Positions 27,938-35,383 of a DNA stretch of 64,000 nt are shown here, one piece after another. The notes under the pieces are model-generated. The model was not told the DNA's origin. It worked only from the letters and a program-made list of their open reading frames with translations, and did not search any database. A program made the position numbers and the translations under genes. Numbering within the stretch: position 1 is the stretch's first letter; each line of letters starts with the position of its first letter. Source of the DNA: Streptomyces sp. NBC_00569 (lineage in GTDB: Bacteria; Actinomycetota; Actinomycetes; Streptomycetales; Streptomycetaceae); the NCBI RefSeq assembly GCF_036345255.1, contig NZ_CP107783.1, positions 9,231,001-9,295,000 of the forward strand, in the 5' to 3' direction.

Positions 27938-28561
27938 TCAGACCCAGGCGACGGCGTCCTCGACGGGCACGCGGGGCAGCCGCGGGAACCACGGGTCGGC
28001 ACCGGGGTGACCGATGTTGACCACCAAGTGCGAACGCCAGCTGGTACCGGCGAAGAACTCCTCGTCCACGCCCGCCTTGTTGAAGCCCGCCATAGGACCT
28101 GCGGCGAGCCCCGCTGCGCGCACCGCGAGCAGGAAGACCCCGGTCTGCAGTGCCGAGTTGTAGGCCGCGATGCCCTCGCGCGCGTCGATCTGGTGGGCGA
28201 ACGCTGCTCGCAGTATGTCGCCGCGGGCCGGGAAGACTGTCGGCATCTGCTCGTGGAAGTCGGCGTCGTACGCCAGGATCGCCACGGCCGGCGCACTGAG
28301 CGTCTTGGCCCTGTTTCCCTCGTCGAGATGCCGGACGAGTCGCTCCTTGCCCTCGCAGGTGCGCACGAAGAGCACACGCAGAGGTTGGCCGTTGGCGGCG
28401 CTCGGCGACCAGCGGGCGAGTTCCCAGATCGTGGCGAGTTCGTCGTCGGCAACGGCCACCTCGGCGAAGGTGTTCACGGTGCGGGCCTCGGTGAACAGCA
28501 CCTTTCGTCCAGCGTCGTCGAGGACATCGAGGGCCCGCGGTTCGCGGTCGGTCATGCTCAT
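27938..28561 (-). CDS. Nitroreductase-family NAD(P)H:FMN oxidoreductase (RutE-like)
   Basis: 207-residue nitroreductase. The FMN-binding start resembles RutE/malonic semialdehyde reductase: LFTEARTVNTF, ELARWSPSAANGQPLRVLFV, then LAYDADFHEQMP, NSALQTGVFLLAVRAAGLAAGPM and the C-terminal VVNIGHPG. It probably reduces an aldehyde or nitro compound. ATG at 28561 is the first of two close starts. A strong terminator lies just upstream, so it has its own promoter, though it follows the aromatic operon on the same strand. Confidence 0.88.
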   Translation of the reverse strand: MSMTDREPRALDVLDDAGRKVLFTEARTVNTFAEVAVADDELATIWELARWSPSAANGQPLRVLFVRTCEGKERLVRHLDEGNRAKTLSAPAVAILAYDADFHEQMPTVFPARGDILRAAFAHQIDAREGIAAYNSALQTGVFLLAVRAAGLAAGPMAGFNKAGVDEEFFAGTSWRSHLVVNIGHPGADPWFPRLPRVPVEDAVAWV

Positions 28562-28588
28562 CTTTTCTCTCTTACTTCGGTTGTGTGT

Positions 28589-28619
28589 GGTGCCGGGGCG
28601 GGTTGATCGCCCCGGCACC
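28589..28619 (-). terminator. Strong hairpin terminator of the aromatic operon
   Basis: GGTGCCGGGGCG, loop GGTTGAT, CGCCCCGGCACC: a perfect 12-base stem. It lies beyond the stop of the acetoacetyl-CoA synthetase gene (minus strand) and before the nitroreductase start. Confidence 0.8.
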
Positions 28620-28703
28620 ACCCCGTGGGGACGGGGTTTGCGGAGCCGGGCGGGGCACAAGGACCCGGTGCTGTCACGTGGGCCTGTGGTCCCCTGACCG
28701 ACG

Positions 28704-30722
28704 TCATGTGTGGTGCGTTGAACGCTTGTTCCGCTCCGCGCCCAACCGGGCGAAGTAGGCGATCAGTTCGGGGTTGTCGACCGCCGCGGGGTTCAGGACC
28801 TGCTCGGCGGGAGCACCCTGAAGCAGGCGCTTGACGGGAACCTCGAGCTTCTTTCCGGTCTTCGTGTGCGGGAGTGCCGGTACAGCGAGGATCTCGTCGG
28901 GGACGTGGCGGGGTGAGACGTCGGCGCGGATCGCGTCGCGGATCCGGTCGCGCAGGGGGTCGTCCAGGCGGACTCCGTCGGCGAGGACCACGAAGAGCGG
29001 CATCCAGTAGCCGCCGTCGGGTTCCTCCGCACCGATGACGAGGGCCTCGAAAATCTCGGGGAGGCGCTCGACGGCGTAGTGGATGTCGGCACTGCCCAGG
29101 CGCACGCCGTTGCGGTTGAGGGTGGCGTCGGAGCGGCCGTGGACGATCACCGAGCCGTGCGAGGTGAGCGTGATCCAGTCGCCGTGCCGCCACACATCGG
29201 GGTAGGCACCGAAGTAGGCGTCGCGATAGCGGCTGCCGTCGGGGTCGTTCCAGAAGTACAGCGGCATGGACGGCATGGGCCGGGTGACGACCAGTTCCCC
29301 GACCTGATCGAGGACAGGGGCGCCCGTCGCGTCGTAGGCGGCCAGCGCCACGCCCAGGCCGGGGGCGGACAGCTCCCCCGCCCAGACGGGGGTCGTGGAG
29401 GCGCTGCCGGCGAAACCGGAGACGATGTCTGTGCCGCCGCTGGTGGAGGCCAGCTGGACGCCTGCGCCCACGTGGTCGCGGACCCAGGGGTAGGCGGAGG
29501 CGGGCAGAGCGGAGCCGGTGCAGCCGACGACACGGACGGCCGACAGGTCGTGCACGGAGGGTTCGATGCCCAGCTTGGCCATGGCCAGCAGATACTGCGG
29601 GCTGGTGCCGAAGACGGTGACCCTGTGACGGGCCGCCAGTTCCCACAGGACGTCCGGACGTGCCTGCGGTGCCGGGCTGCCGTCGTAGGTGCAGGTGGTG
29701 GCACCGGTCAGCAGAGTGGAGACGACCAGGTTCCACATCATCCAGTGGGTGGTGGTGTACCACAGCAGGCGGTCCCCGGCGCCCAGATCGGTGTGCAGGC
29801 CGAGCATCTTGAGGTGTTCGAGCAGGACCCCGCCGTGCCCGTGGACGATGCCCTTGGGCAGTCCGGTGGTGCCGGAAGAGAACACCACCCACAGAGGGTG
29901 GTCGAACGGCACCTGGACGCAAGAGAGGTCCTCGGTGCGGGCGGCCGCGTCCTCCCAGGGAACCGTCAGCCCCGGGTTCCCGCCCTCGGGCCAGGTGAGG
30001 CCCACGTGGTCCACGAGCACCGTGGCCTTCAGCGTCGGCAGGGCGGCGGCGAGTTCGAGCGAGGCGGCGCGGCGGTCGTGTGTGGCGCCGTTGAAGAGGT
30101 AGCCGTCCGCGGTGATGAGCACCATGGGCTCGAGCTGGGCGAAGCGGTCGGCGGCGGCTTTGGGGGCGTAGTCCTGGCCGCACACCGACCACACCGCGCC
30201 CAGGCTTGCAGTGGCGAGGAAGGAGATGACGGCGTGGGGAGTGTTGGGTAGGTAGCCCACCACGAGATCGCCCTGTCCGACGCCCAGGTCGCGCAGGCCG
30301 GCAGCGACCGAGGCGACCCGGGCGCGCAGTTCCTGGCCCGTTATCTCATAGCCGGCTCCGGTCTCGTCCAGGGCGGTGATCGCGGGAGCGTCCGGCTGCA
30401 GGTTGCGCAGCGCGTGATGGGCGTAGTTGAGGGTGGCGCCGGGGAACCAGCGGGCGCCGGGCATGGTCTCCTCGTCCAGTACCCGCTCGTACGGAGTCGT
30501 CGCGTCGATGTCGAAGTACTCCCATACCGCAGCCCAGAACCCTTCGAGGTCGGTCACGGACCACTGGTACAGGGCGGGGTAGTCCGTGGGCTCCTGGATC
30601 CTTTCGCCACCCCGGCGCCGGGCCGCCCATCGGGCGAAGTCCGCGATGCGGCTGTGGGCGGCCGACTTCGGGTCGGGGGTGAAGAAGGGTTCCGTATACG
30701 GCTCAGGGTGCGGGGTGGTCAT
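28704..30722 (-). CDS. Acetoacetyl-CoA synthetase
   Basis: 672-residue ANL-superfamily ligase. The length and sequence match AacS: N-terminal WSVTDLEGFWAAVWEYFDI, the P-loop VFSSGTTGLPKGIVHGHGG, VVGCTGSALPAS, ASTSGGTDIVSGF, and the hinge GRSDATLNRNGVRLGSADIH, with a C-terminal catalytic lysine in HTKTGKKLEVPVKRLL. It activates acetoacetate with ATP and CoA. It is last in the operon dioxygenase - FAH - hydroxylase - AacS, which makes sense if the FAH enzyme releases acetoacetate. 16 bases separate it from the hydroxylase. Confidence 0.92.
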   Translation of the reverse strand: MTTPHPEPYTEPFFTPDPKSAAHSRIADFARWAARRRGGERIQEPTDYPALYQWSVTDLEGFWAAVWEYFDIDATTPYERVLDEETMPGARWFPGATLNYAHHALRNLQPDAPAITALDETGAGYEITGQELRARVASVAAGLRDLGVGQGDLVVGYLPNTPHAVISFLATASLGAVWSVCGQDYAPKAAADRFAQLEPMVLITADGYLFNGATHDRRAASLELAAALPTLKATVLVDHVGLTWPEGGNPGLTVPWEDAAARTEDLSCVQVPFDHPLWVVFSSGTTGLPKGIVHGHGGVLLEHLKMLGLHTDLGAGDRLLWYTTTHWMMWNLVVSTLLTGATTCTYDGSPAPQARPDVLWELAARHRVTVFGTSPQYLLAMAKLGIEPSVHDLSAVRVVGCTGSALPASAYPWVRDHVGAGVQLASTSGGTDIVSGFAGSASTTPVWAGELSAPGLGVALAAYDATGAPVLDQVGELVVTRPMPSMPLYFWNDPDGSRYRDAYFGAYPDVWRHGDWITLTSHGSVIVHGRSDATLNRNGVRLGSADIHYAVERLPEIFEALVIGAEEPDGGYWMPLFVVLADGVRLDDPLRDRIRDAIRADVSPRHVPDEILAVPALPHTKTGKKLEVPVKRLLQGAPAEQVLNPAAVDNPELIAYFARLGAERNKRSTHHT

Positions 30723-30738
30723 GGTGTGGTGCTCCTCG

Positions 30739-32349
30739 TCAGGCGGGCCGGGCGTCGGCGGTTCGGCGGGCCGTGTGCAGCAGGGGGGCCCAGGCGACGG
30801 TGTCTGTGAAGTTGCCGGTGCCGGCCGGGATGGTGTCCATCACGACGCGGTCGGGGCGCAGCAGGACGGCGTCGGCACGGCCGCGTGCCAGCCAGCCGGC
30901 CAGGGTGCCGTCGTCGTCCAGGTCGTCGACGCGGATCGTCGAGGCGCCGAGTGCCGTGGCCACAGCCGTCATCTGCGCCGTGGGCGGCACAGCGGTCAGG
31001 ACGGCGAAGGAGTCCCCGAGGACCTCATCGAGGCGCACTCGCCTGCTGTCGTGCCGCACCCAGGGCTGCGGGCAGAAGGTGCCTGCCAGCACGCGGCCGG
31101 TCAGCCTGGGGCGGCGCCGTACGAGTGGACCGGCGGTCAGGGCGGGACTGAGGTCACGGCTCACCGCCGCGGTCACGCCGGGGATGCGACAGGCCGTGCC
31201 CACGGCGGCCCGGCGGAACGCCGCACCCCGGTCCTGTCCGCCGGTCATGGCCCAGCCGACGGCGACCGCGATCCGGATCACATGGCGGGCGTGCGGCTTG
31301 CGTTCGCGTTCGTAGGTGTCCAACAGCTCCTCGGGTGCGCCCTGTTGGAGGACGCGGGCGAGTTTCCAGGTGAGGTTGTGGGCGTCGCGCAGGCCCGCGC
31401 ACAGACCCTGGCCGACGAAGGGCGGGGTGAGGTGGGCGGCATCGCCCAGCAGGAAGACGCGCCCCCGGCGCCACCGATCGGCGAGGCGGGCCCGGAAGGT
31501 GTACTGGGCCTGCCGGATCACCTCGAAGTCGTCGCCCGACGAGGCATCGGGCGGCAGGTCCACCCAGGGGGCGACCAGCTCGCGCAGGCGCTCCCATCCG
31601 TCCGGACCGTCCAGGTTCTGGTCGTCGGCCAGCCGGAACTCCCAGCGGTAGCGGTCCTCGCTGACGCGCATGAAGGTGGCCGGCCGGTTGGGGCAGCAGA
31701 TCTGCTCGACGCCTTGCCAGGTGCGTACCGGGCGGCTGGTGCGCACGTCGATGACCCGCCAGCTCTCTTCGAAGTGCAGGTCCTCCCAGAGGGTGCCGAT
31801 GGCGTCACGGGTGACGCTGCCCGCACCGTCGCAGCCGAGGACGGCATCGGCCCACAGGTGCTCCTCCTCGTCGCTGCCGTCGCGCCGGAAGGTGACCCGG
31901 ACCGGACCCGTGGGATCGTTCGGTCCGTCGGTGTCCTGGGTGACGGACACGACCTCCACCCCGCCCCACAGCTCGCACTCGGGGCGGCGCGCCAGGGCGT
32001 CGCGCAGCAGGCGTTCCAGATCGGGCTGGTCGAACATGCTGGTCTGCGGGAAGCCGTGGTGCCCGTGCAGGGACCGCGGGAACTCGCTGATCACGCGGCG
32101 CCGGGCGTCCAGCAGCCGTAGTCCCGGCGCCGAGCGGGTGAGGGAGGCGAACTCCTCGTGTACACCTACGCTCTGCAGGATCCGGCGGATCTCGTCGTCC
32201 ACGACGACGGCGCGCGGCAAGGGGTAGACGTCCCGGTGGCGTTCCAGTACGACGCTGCGCACTCCGTGCCGGGCGAGCAGCAGGGCGGTCGTGACCCCGA
32301 CGGGCCCGGCACCGATGATCACCACCGGCCTACGGGCTGTGGCCTTCAC
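30739..32349 (-). CDS. FAD-dependent aromatic hydroxylase (MhpA-like)
   Basis: 536-residue class A flavin monooxygenase. FAD site: VVIIGAGPVGVTTALLLARHG; second FAD motif: RVFLLGDAAHLTPPFVGQGLC; DG-type motif in AVLGCDGAGSVTR. The size and C-terminal thioredoxin-like domain match the 3-(3-hydroxyphenyl)propionate hydroxylase group (MhpA), which ortho-hydroxylates a phenol to a catechol or hydroquinone. It overlaps the FAH gene by four bases (ATGA at 32346). Inferred substrate: a hydroxylated phenyl-alkanoate or related phenol. Confidence 0.9.
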   Translation of the reverse strand: MKATARRPVVIIGAGPVGVTTALLLARHGVRSVVLERHRDVYPLPRAVVVDDEIRRILQSVGVHEEFASLTRSAPGLRLLDARRRVISEFPRSLHGHHGFPQTSMFDQPDLERLLRDALARRPECELWGGVEVVSVTQDTDGPNDPTGPVRVTFRRDGSDEEEHLWADAVLGCDGAGSVTRDAIGTLWEDLHFEESWRVIDVRTSRPVRTWQGVEQICCPNRPATFMRVSEDRYRWEFRLADDQNLDGPDGWERLRELVAPWVDLPPDASSGDDFEVIRQAQYTFRARLADRWRRGRVFLLGDAAHLTPPFVGQGLCAGLRDAHNLTWKLARVLQQGAPEELLDTYERERKPHARHVIRIAVAVGWAMTGGQDRGAAFRRAAVGTACRIPGVTAAVSRDLSPALTAGPLVRRRPRLTGRVLAGTFCPQPWVRHDSRRVRLDEVLGDSFAVLTAVPPTAQMTAVATALGASTIRVDDLDDDGTLAGWLARGRADAVLLRPDRVVMDTIPAGTGNFTDTVAWAPLLHTARRTADARPA

Positions 32350-33284
32350 GGTGCGTCCGTAACGGGGGTCCGCTGCTCGCCGAGGTCGATCCGTCCGTCC
32401 GGTGTGGCGATCGTGGCGGTGATGAGGTCACCGCTGTGCAGGTACTTGGGGTTCTTGGCCTGCCCCTTGAAGAATGCCTTCCACTTCAGTGCGGGAGGCA
32501 GCAGCGCAGCGATCTTCTCGGCCGCCTTGGGCGGGGCCTTCAGGGCCGTTCCGCCGGGAGTGCCGGTCAGCAGCAGGTCGCCTGGGGCGAGGGTCTGGAA
32601 GCGGGCGAGCAGGGTGAGCGCCTCCGCGGGCCGCACGATCATGTCGGCCAGCGTGCGGTCCTGGCGTGACACGCCGTTGACCGACAGCCGCAGCCGAAGA
32701 TTCAGCAGATGGGTGAAGTCCTCGGGCTCCAGCAGGGCCAGGTACGGACCCGTCGGCGTGAAGGTCGGATATGACTTGCTCTCGTAAAACTGGGTCTTGG
32801 TCAGCTGGACGTCGCGGGCGCTGACGTCGTTGGTCAGGACAAGGCCGGCGACGTAGCGCGGCAGGTCCTGCTCCTCAACGACGGTGCCCACGGGCAGGGT
32901 CGCGCCTATGACGAGACCGAGTTCCACCTCGTAGTCGAGGAACTTCACGTGGGCGGGGCGGATGATCGTTCCATGGGGGCCGCTGACCGAGCCGGAAGCC
33001 TTGCGGAAGAAGGTGGGCGGGATGTCGCCGGTGAAGCCCGAATCCTTGGCGTGGCTGCGGTAGTTGACCATTTGGGCGACCACCCGGCAGGGGGTGGTGA
33101 CCGGGGGGAGCGCCACCAGGTCGGCGACGGGCGTGCCGCTCTCGGCGGAGGCGGCGGCTTCACGGACGGCGTCCCGGTCGGCGATCAGTTCGGCGGTGGT
33201 GGCCGCCTTGGTCTCGACGCGGACGGCGCGTTCGTCCCGGACGACCCACCAGCCGTCGGTGGTGCGCAGAACGTTGGTACTCAT
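32346..33284 (-). CDS. Fumarylacetoacetate hydrolase-family protein
   Basis: 312-residue FAH enzyme. Metal ligands in the pattern ExE...D are visible as LDYEVELGLVIG and LTNDVSARDVQLTK; other conserved parts are VNYRSHAKDSGF, YPTFTPTGPYL and LLTGTPGGTALKAPP. FAH-fold enzymes cleave carbon-carbon bonds of ring-fission products. Overlaps with both flanking genes (ATGA) tie it to the dioxygenase and hydroxylase. The presence of AacS in the operon favours release of acetoacetate, as for true fumarylacetoacetate hydrolysis. Confidence 0.9.
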   Translation of the reverse strand: MSTNVLRTTDGWWVVRDERAVRVETKAATTAELIADRDAVREAAASAESGTPVADLVALPPVTTPCRVVAQMVNYRSHAKDSGFTGDIPPTFFRKASGSVSGPHGTIIRPAHVKFLDYEVELGLVIGATLPVGTVVEEQDLPRYVAGLVLTNDVSARDVQLTKTQFYESKSYPTFTPTGPYLALLEPEDFTHLLNLRLRLSVNGVSRQDRTLADMIVRPAEALTLLARFQTLAPGDLLLTGTPGGTALKAPPKAAEKIAALLPPALKWKAFFKGQAKNPKYLHSGDLITATIATPDGRIDLGEQRTPVTDAP

Positions 33285-34426
33285 GAGCTCATCGCTTTCA
33301 TCAGGCCCAGCAGGCGTGCGGGATCGAGTTCGTTGTCGCCACGCAGGGCCGTCATGACCTCACGCAGCTTGGCGGGGGACGGGTTGGCGCCCAGGAAGTC
33401 GCGGGTGACCGGCGGGCCCCACTGGGCCAGGCCGCTCGCCGACATCGGCGCCCAGCCGGGATCCAGGTCGCAGGAGAAGAGGTCGCCGTCGGCGAAGTGC
33501 TCCAGCATGAAGTGGTCGGGGTCGCGCCAGTAGTCGAACAGCTGGCTGCCCTGGATGTGCCGGCCGATGCCCCAGCTGCGCTGGTATCCGCGTTCGGCCA
33601 GGTACTCCCCGCCGGCGCCGATCGCGTCGAGGTCGGTGACCTGGTAGGCGGAGTGGACGTAGCCGCTTCCGGGCCCTAGGTGCAGGGCCAGCGTGTGGTG
33701 ATCGACGGCCACGCTCCCCTGGTCGCACCGGACGAACGCCATCGTCGGCCCGCGCCCGCGCTGCCCGTCCAGGAACAGGAAGTCGGACACGATCATCCCG
33801 AGGGTGTCCAGGTACCAGTCCAGGGTGCGGGCGAACACCTGTGTCTCCAGCACCACATGGCCCAGCCGCTGGATACGGGACGGCTCACGGGGCGGACGTT
33901 GGGTGGCGTTCGTACGACGGTGATCGGTGCCGAAGTTGAGGATCAGCGGCTGCTGTTCGGGCAGGGCGGGCAGCTGTTCGAAGCAGTGCACGACCCGGAC
34001 CGGCAGGCCCGAGGGATCGAGCAGAGCGACTGACTGCCCGCCGTCCGGTACGTCGATGTTCCGGACGGTACTGCCGGTCGCGCGGGCCAGCCGGTCCAGG
34101 TCGGCCCGCTCGGCCGCGCGGAATGCCGGTCCGATGAAGCGGGACGTACGCCCCTTGCGGATCACCATGCACGGCGAGCCGGCGAAGGTGCCGCGCAGCC
34201 ACAGCTCGCCCTCGGTGCGGGCGGCAATCGCGAAGCCGAAGTCACGGGCGAAGACCTCGGCCCGGTCCAGGTCGGGCTTCTCGAACTCCAGCCAGGCCAG
34301 GTCGGCCACCTTGATCACGGGATTCCGGGACCGTCCCGGATGCTCGCCGCGCAAGGAGCCCTGCTCACTGTGGAGGTCTTGGTGGGGCGTCTGGGGAGCG
34401 CCTTTGTTAACGGAGGTGCGGGACAT
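33281..34426 (-). CDS. Extradiol ring-cleavage dioxygenase (two VOC domains)
   Basis: 381-residue type I extradiol dioxygenase-like protein with two VOC modules (about residues 35-155 and 185-320). Iron ligands: His in RLGHVVLET, His in GYVHSAYQVTD, Glu in DHFMLEHFADGD. It opens the ring of a catechol-like product of the hydroxylase in the same operon. First gene of the operon; ATG at 34426 is preferred over a further upstream start because the extra residues fall in the operator region. It overlaps FAH by four bases. Confidence 0.87.
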   Translation of the reverse strand: MSRTSVNKGAPQTPHQDLHSEQGSLRGEHPGRSRNPVIKVADLAWLEFEKPDLDRAEVFARDFGFAIAARTEGELWLRGTFAGSPCMVIRKGRTSRFIGPAFRAAERADLDRLARATGSTVRNIDVPDGGQSVALLDPSGLPVRVVHCFEQLPALPEQQPLILNFGTDHRRTNATQRPPREPSRIQRLGHVVLETQVFARTLDWYLDTLGMIVSDFLFLDGQRGRGPTMAFVRCDQGSVAVDHHTLALHLGPGSGYVHSAYQVTDLDAIGAGGEYLAERGYQRSWGIGRHIQGSQLFDYWRDPDHFMLEHFADGDLFSCDLDPGWAPMSASGLAQWGPPVTRDFLGANPSPAKLREVMTALRGDNELDPARLLGLMKAMSS

Positions 34427-34453
34427 GGTGTCCTCCAAGCAACACTGCTGTAA

Positions 34454-34523
34454 TGAGGAAATCATCAACTTTGGCGATACCCATCGTCAATAGGGTGGAC
34501 CCAAACAATTGATAATCTCATCA
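34454..34523. promoter_or_regulatory. Divergent TetR operator pair (candidate)
   Basis: TGATAATCTCATCA at 34510-34523 and, on the other strand, TGATGATTTCCTCA (34454-34467) match at 11 of 14 bases. They flank the divergent promoters of the aromatic operon and the TetR gene. The first is itself partly palindromic (TGAT...ATCA). Confidence 0.55.
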
Positions 34524-34563
34524 GTAATGGCAGACTCATCGCGACGGTTGTTACACTCGCCGT

Positions 34564-35199
34564 ATGCCGACGTCAGCCCCGCCCATGAACCGCTTCGAGC
34601 GGCGCCGTGCCGAGACCCGTCAGGCACTCATCCGTGCGGCCCGGCAGATCCTCGCGGAGACCGGGGACACCAGCGCCAGCATCCAGGCCATCGCCGAGCG
34701 CGCGGACGTCGGTTTCGGCTCCTTCTACAACCACTTCGAGTCCAAGACGAAGCTGTTCGACGCAGCGGTGACGGACGCCCTGGACGAGTTCGGGCAGGTC
34801 ATAGACGAGCGCGTACAAGGAATCGACGACCCCGCCGAGCTCGTCTCGGCCGGCTTCCGGCTCACCGCCCGGATGGCCGACTCCCACCCTGAACTCATGC
34901 GGATCCTGCGCGACCGCGGTCTGGCCCAGATCCACACCGACCGGGGTCTCGCCCCTCGAGCCCTGCGCGACCTGGAGATCGGCATCGCCTCGGGCCGCTT
35001 CACCTGCACCAACCCGACCACCGCCCTGTCCGCCCTCGGCGGGACCCTGCTGTCCCTCGTGGCACTGCGGCTGGCCCGCCCCGACCTCGACGGCGACGAG
35101 GCCGCCTCCGACCTGGCCGAGATGGTCCTGCGCATGCTCGGCGTCCCGCCGGGCGACGCCCGCCAGGTGACCCGGCGGCCGCTGCCCCATCTCGGTTGA
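34564..35199 (+). CDS. TetR-family regulator of the aromatic operon
   Basis: 211-residue TetR protein. Helix-turn-helix: SASIQAIAERADVGFGSFYN, HFESKTKLFDAAV. A C-terminal domain follows with RLTARMADSHPELMRILRDR. It is divergent from the dioxygenase operon with candidate operators between, so autoregulation and repression of the operon are likely. There is no clear ribosome site; leaderless translation from ATG at 34564 is possible (alternative ATG at 34588). A broken paralogue lies at 48.7-49.2 kb. Confidence 0.88.
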   Translation: MPTSAPPMNRFERRRAETRQALIRAARQILAETGDTSASIQAIAERADVGFGSFYNHFESKTKLFDAAVTDALDEFGQVIDERVQGIDDPAELVSAGFRLTARMADSHPELMRILRDRGLAQIHTDRGLAPRALRDLEIGIASGRFTCTNPTTALSALGGTLLSLVALRLARPDLDGDEAASDLAEMVLRMLGVPPGDARQVTRRPLPHLG

Positions 35200-35383
35200 C
35201 CCGGAGCACCGGCCGTGCCCGGCCCCGTGGGCACAGGAAAGCCGTGGGCGCCACCGAGGTCGCCGGTGGCTTCGCGGCCCGCTCGTCCTTGACCACGACC
35301 GGCCGGTGAGACCGGGCTCGGCCCCGACACCGCATAGCCGGCTGAGGCTTCGCGGTCCACCAGGACGGCGTAGCGTCGTCAGT

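Noticed and set aside
30586..32121. Long plus-strand reading frame opposite the hydroxylase gene
   Set aside because: Low-complexity composition from the complement of a high-G+C gene; the minus strand carries clear FAD motifs.
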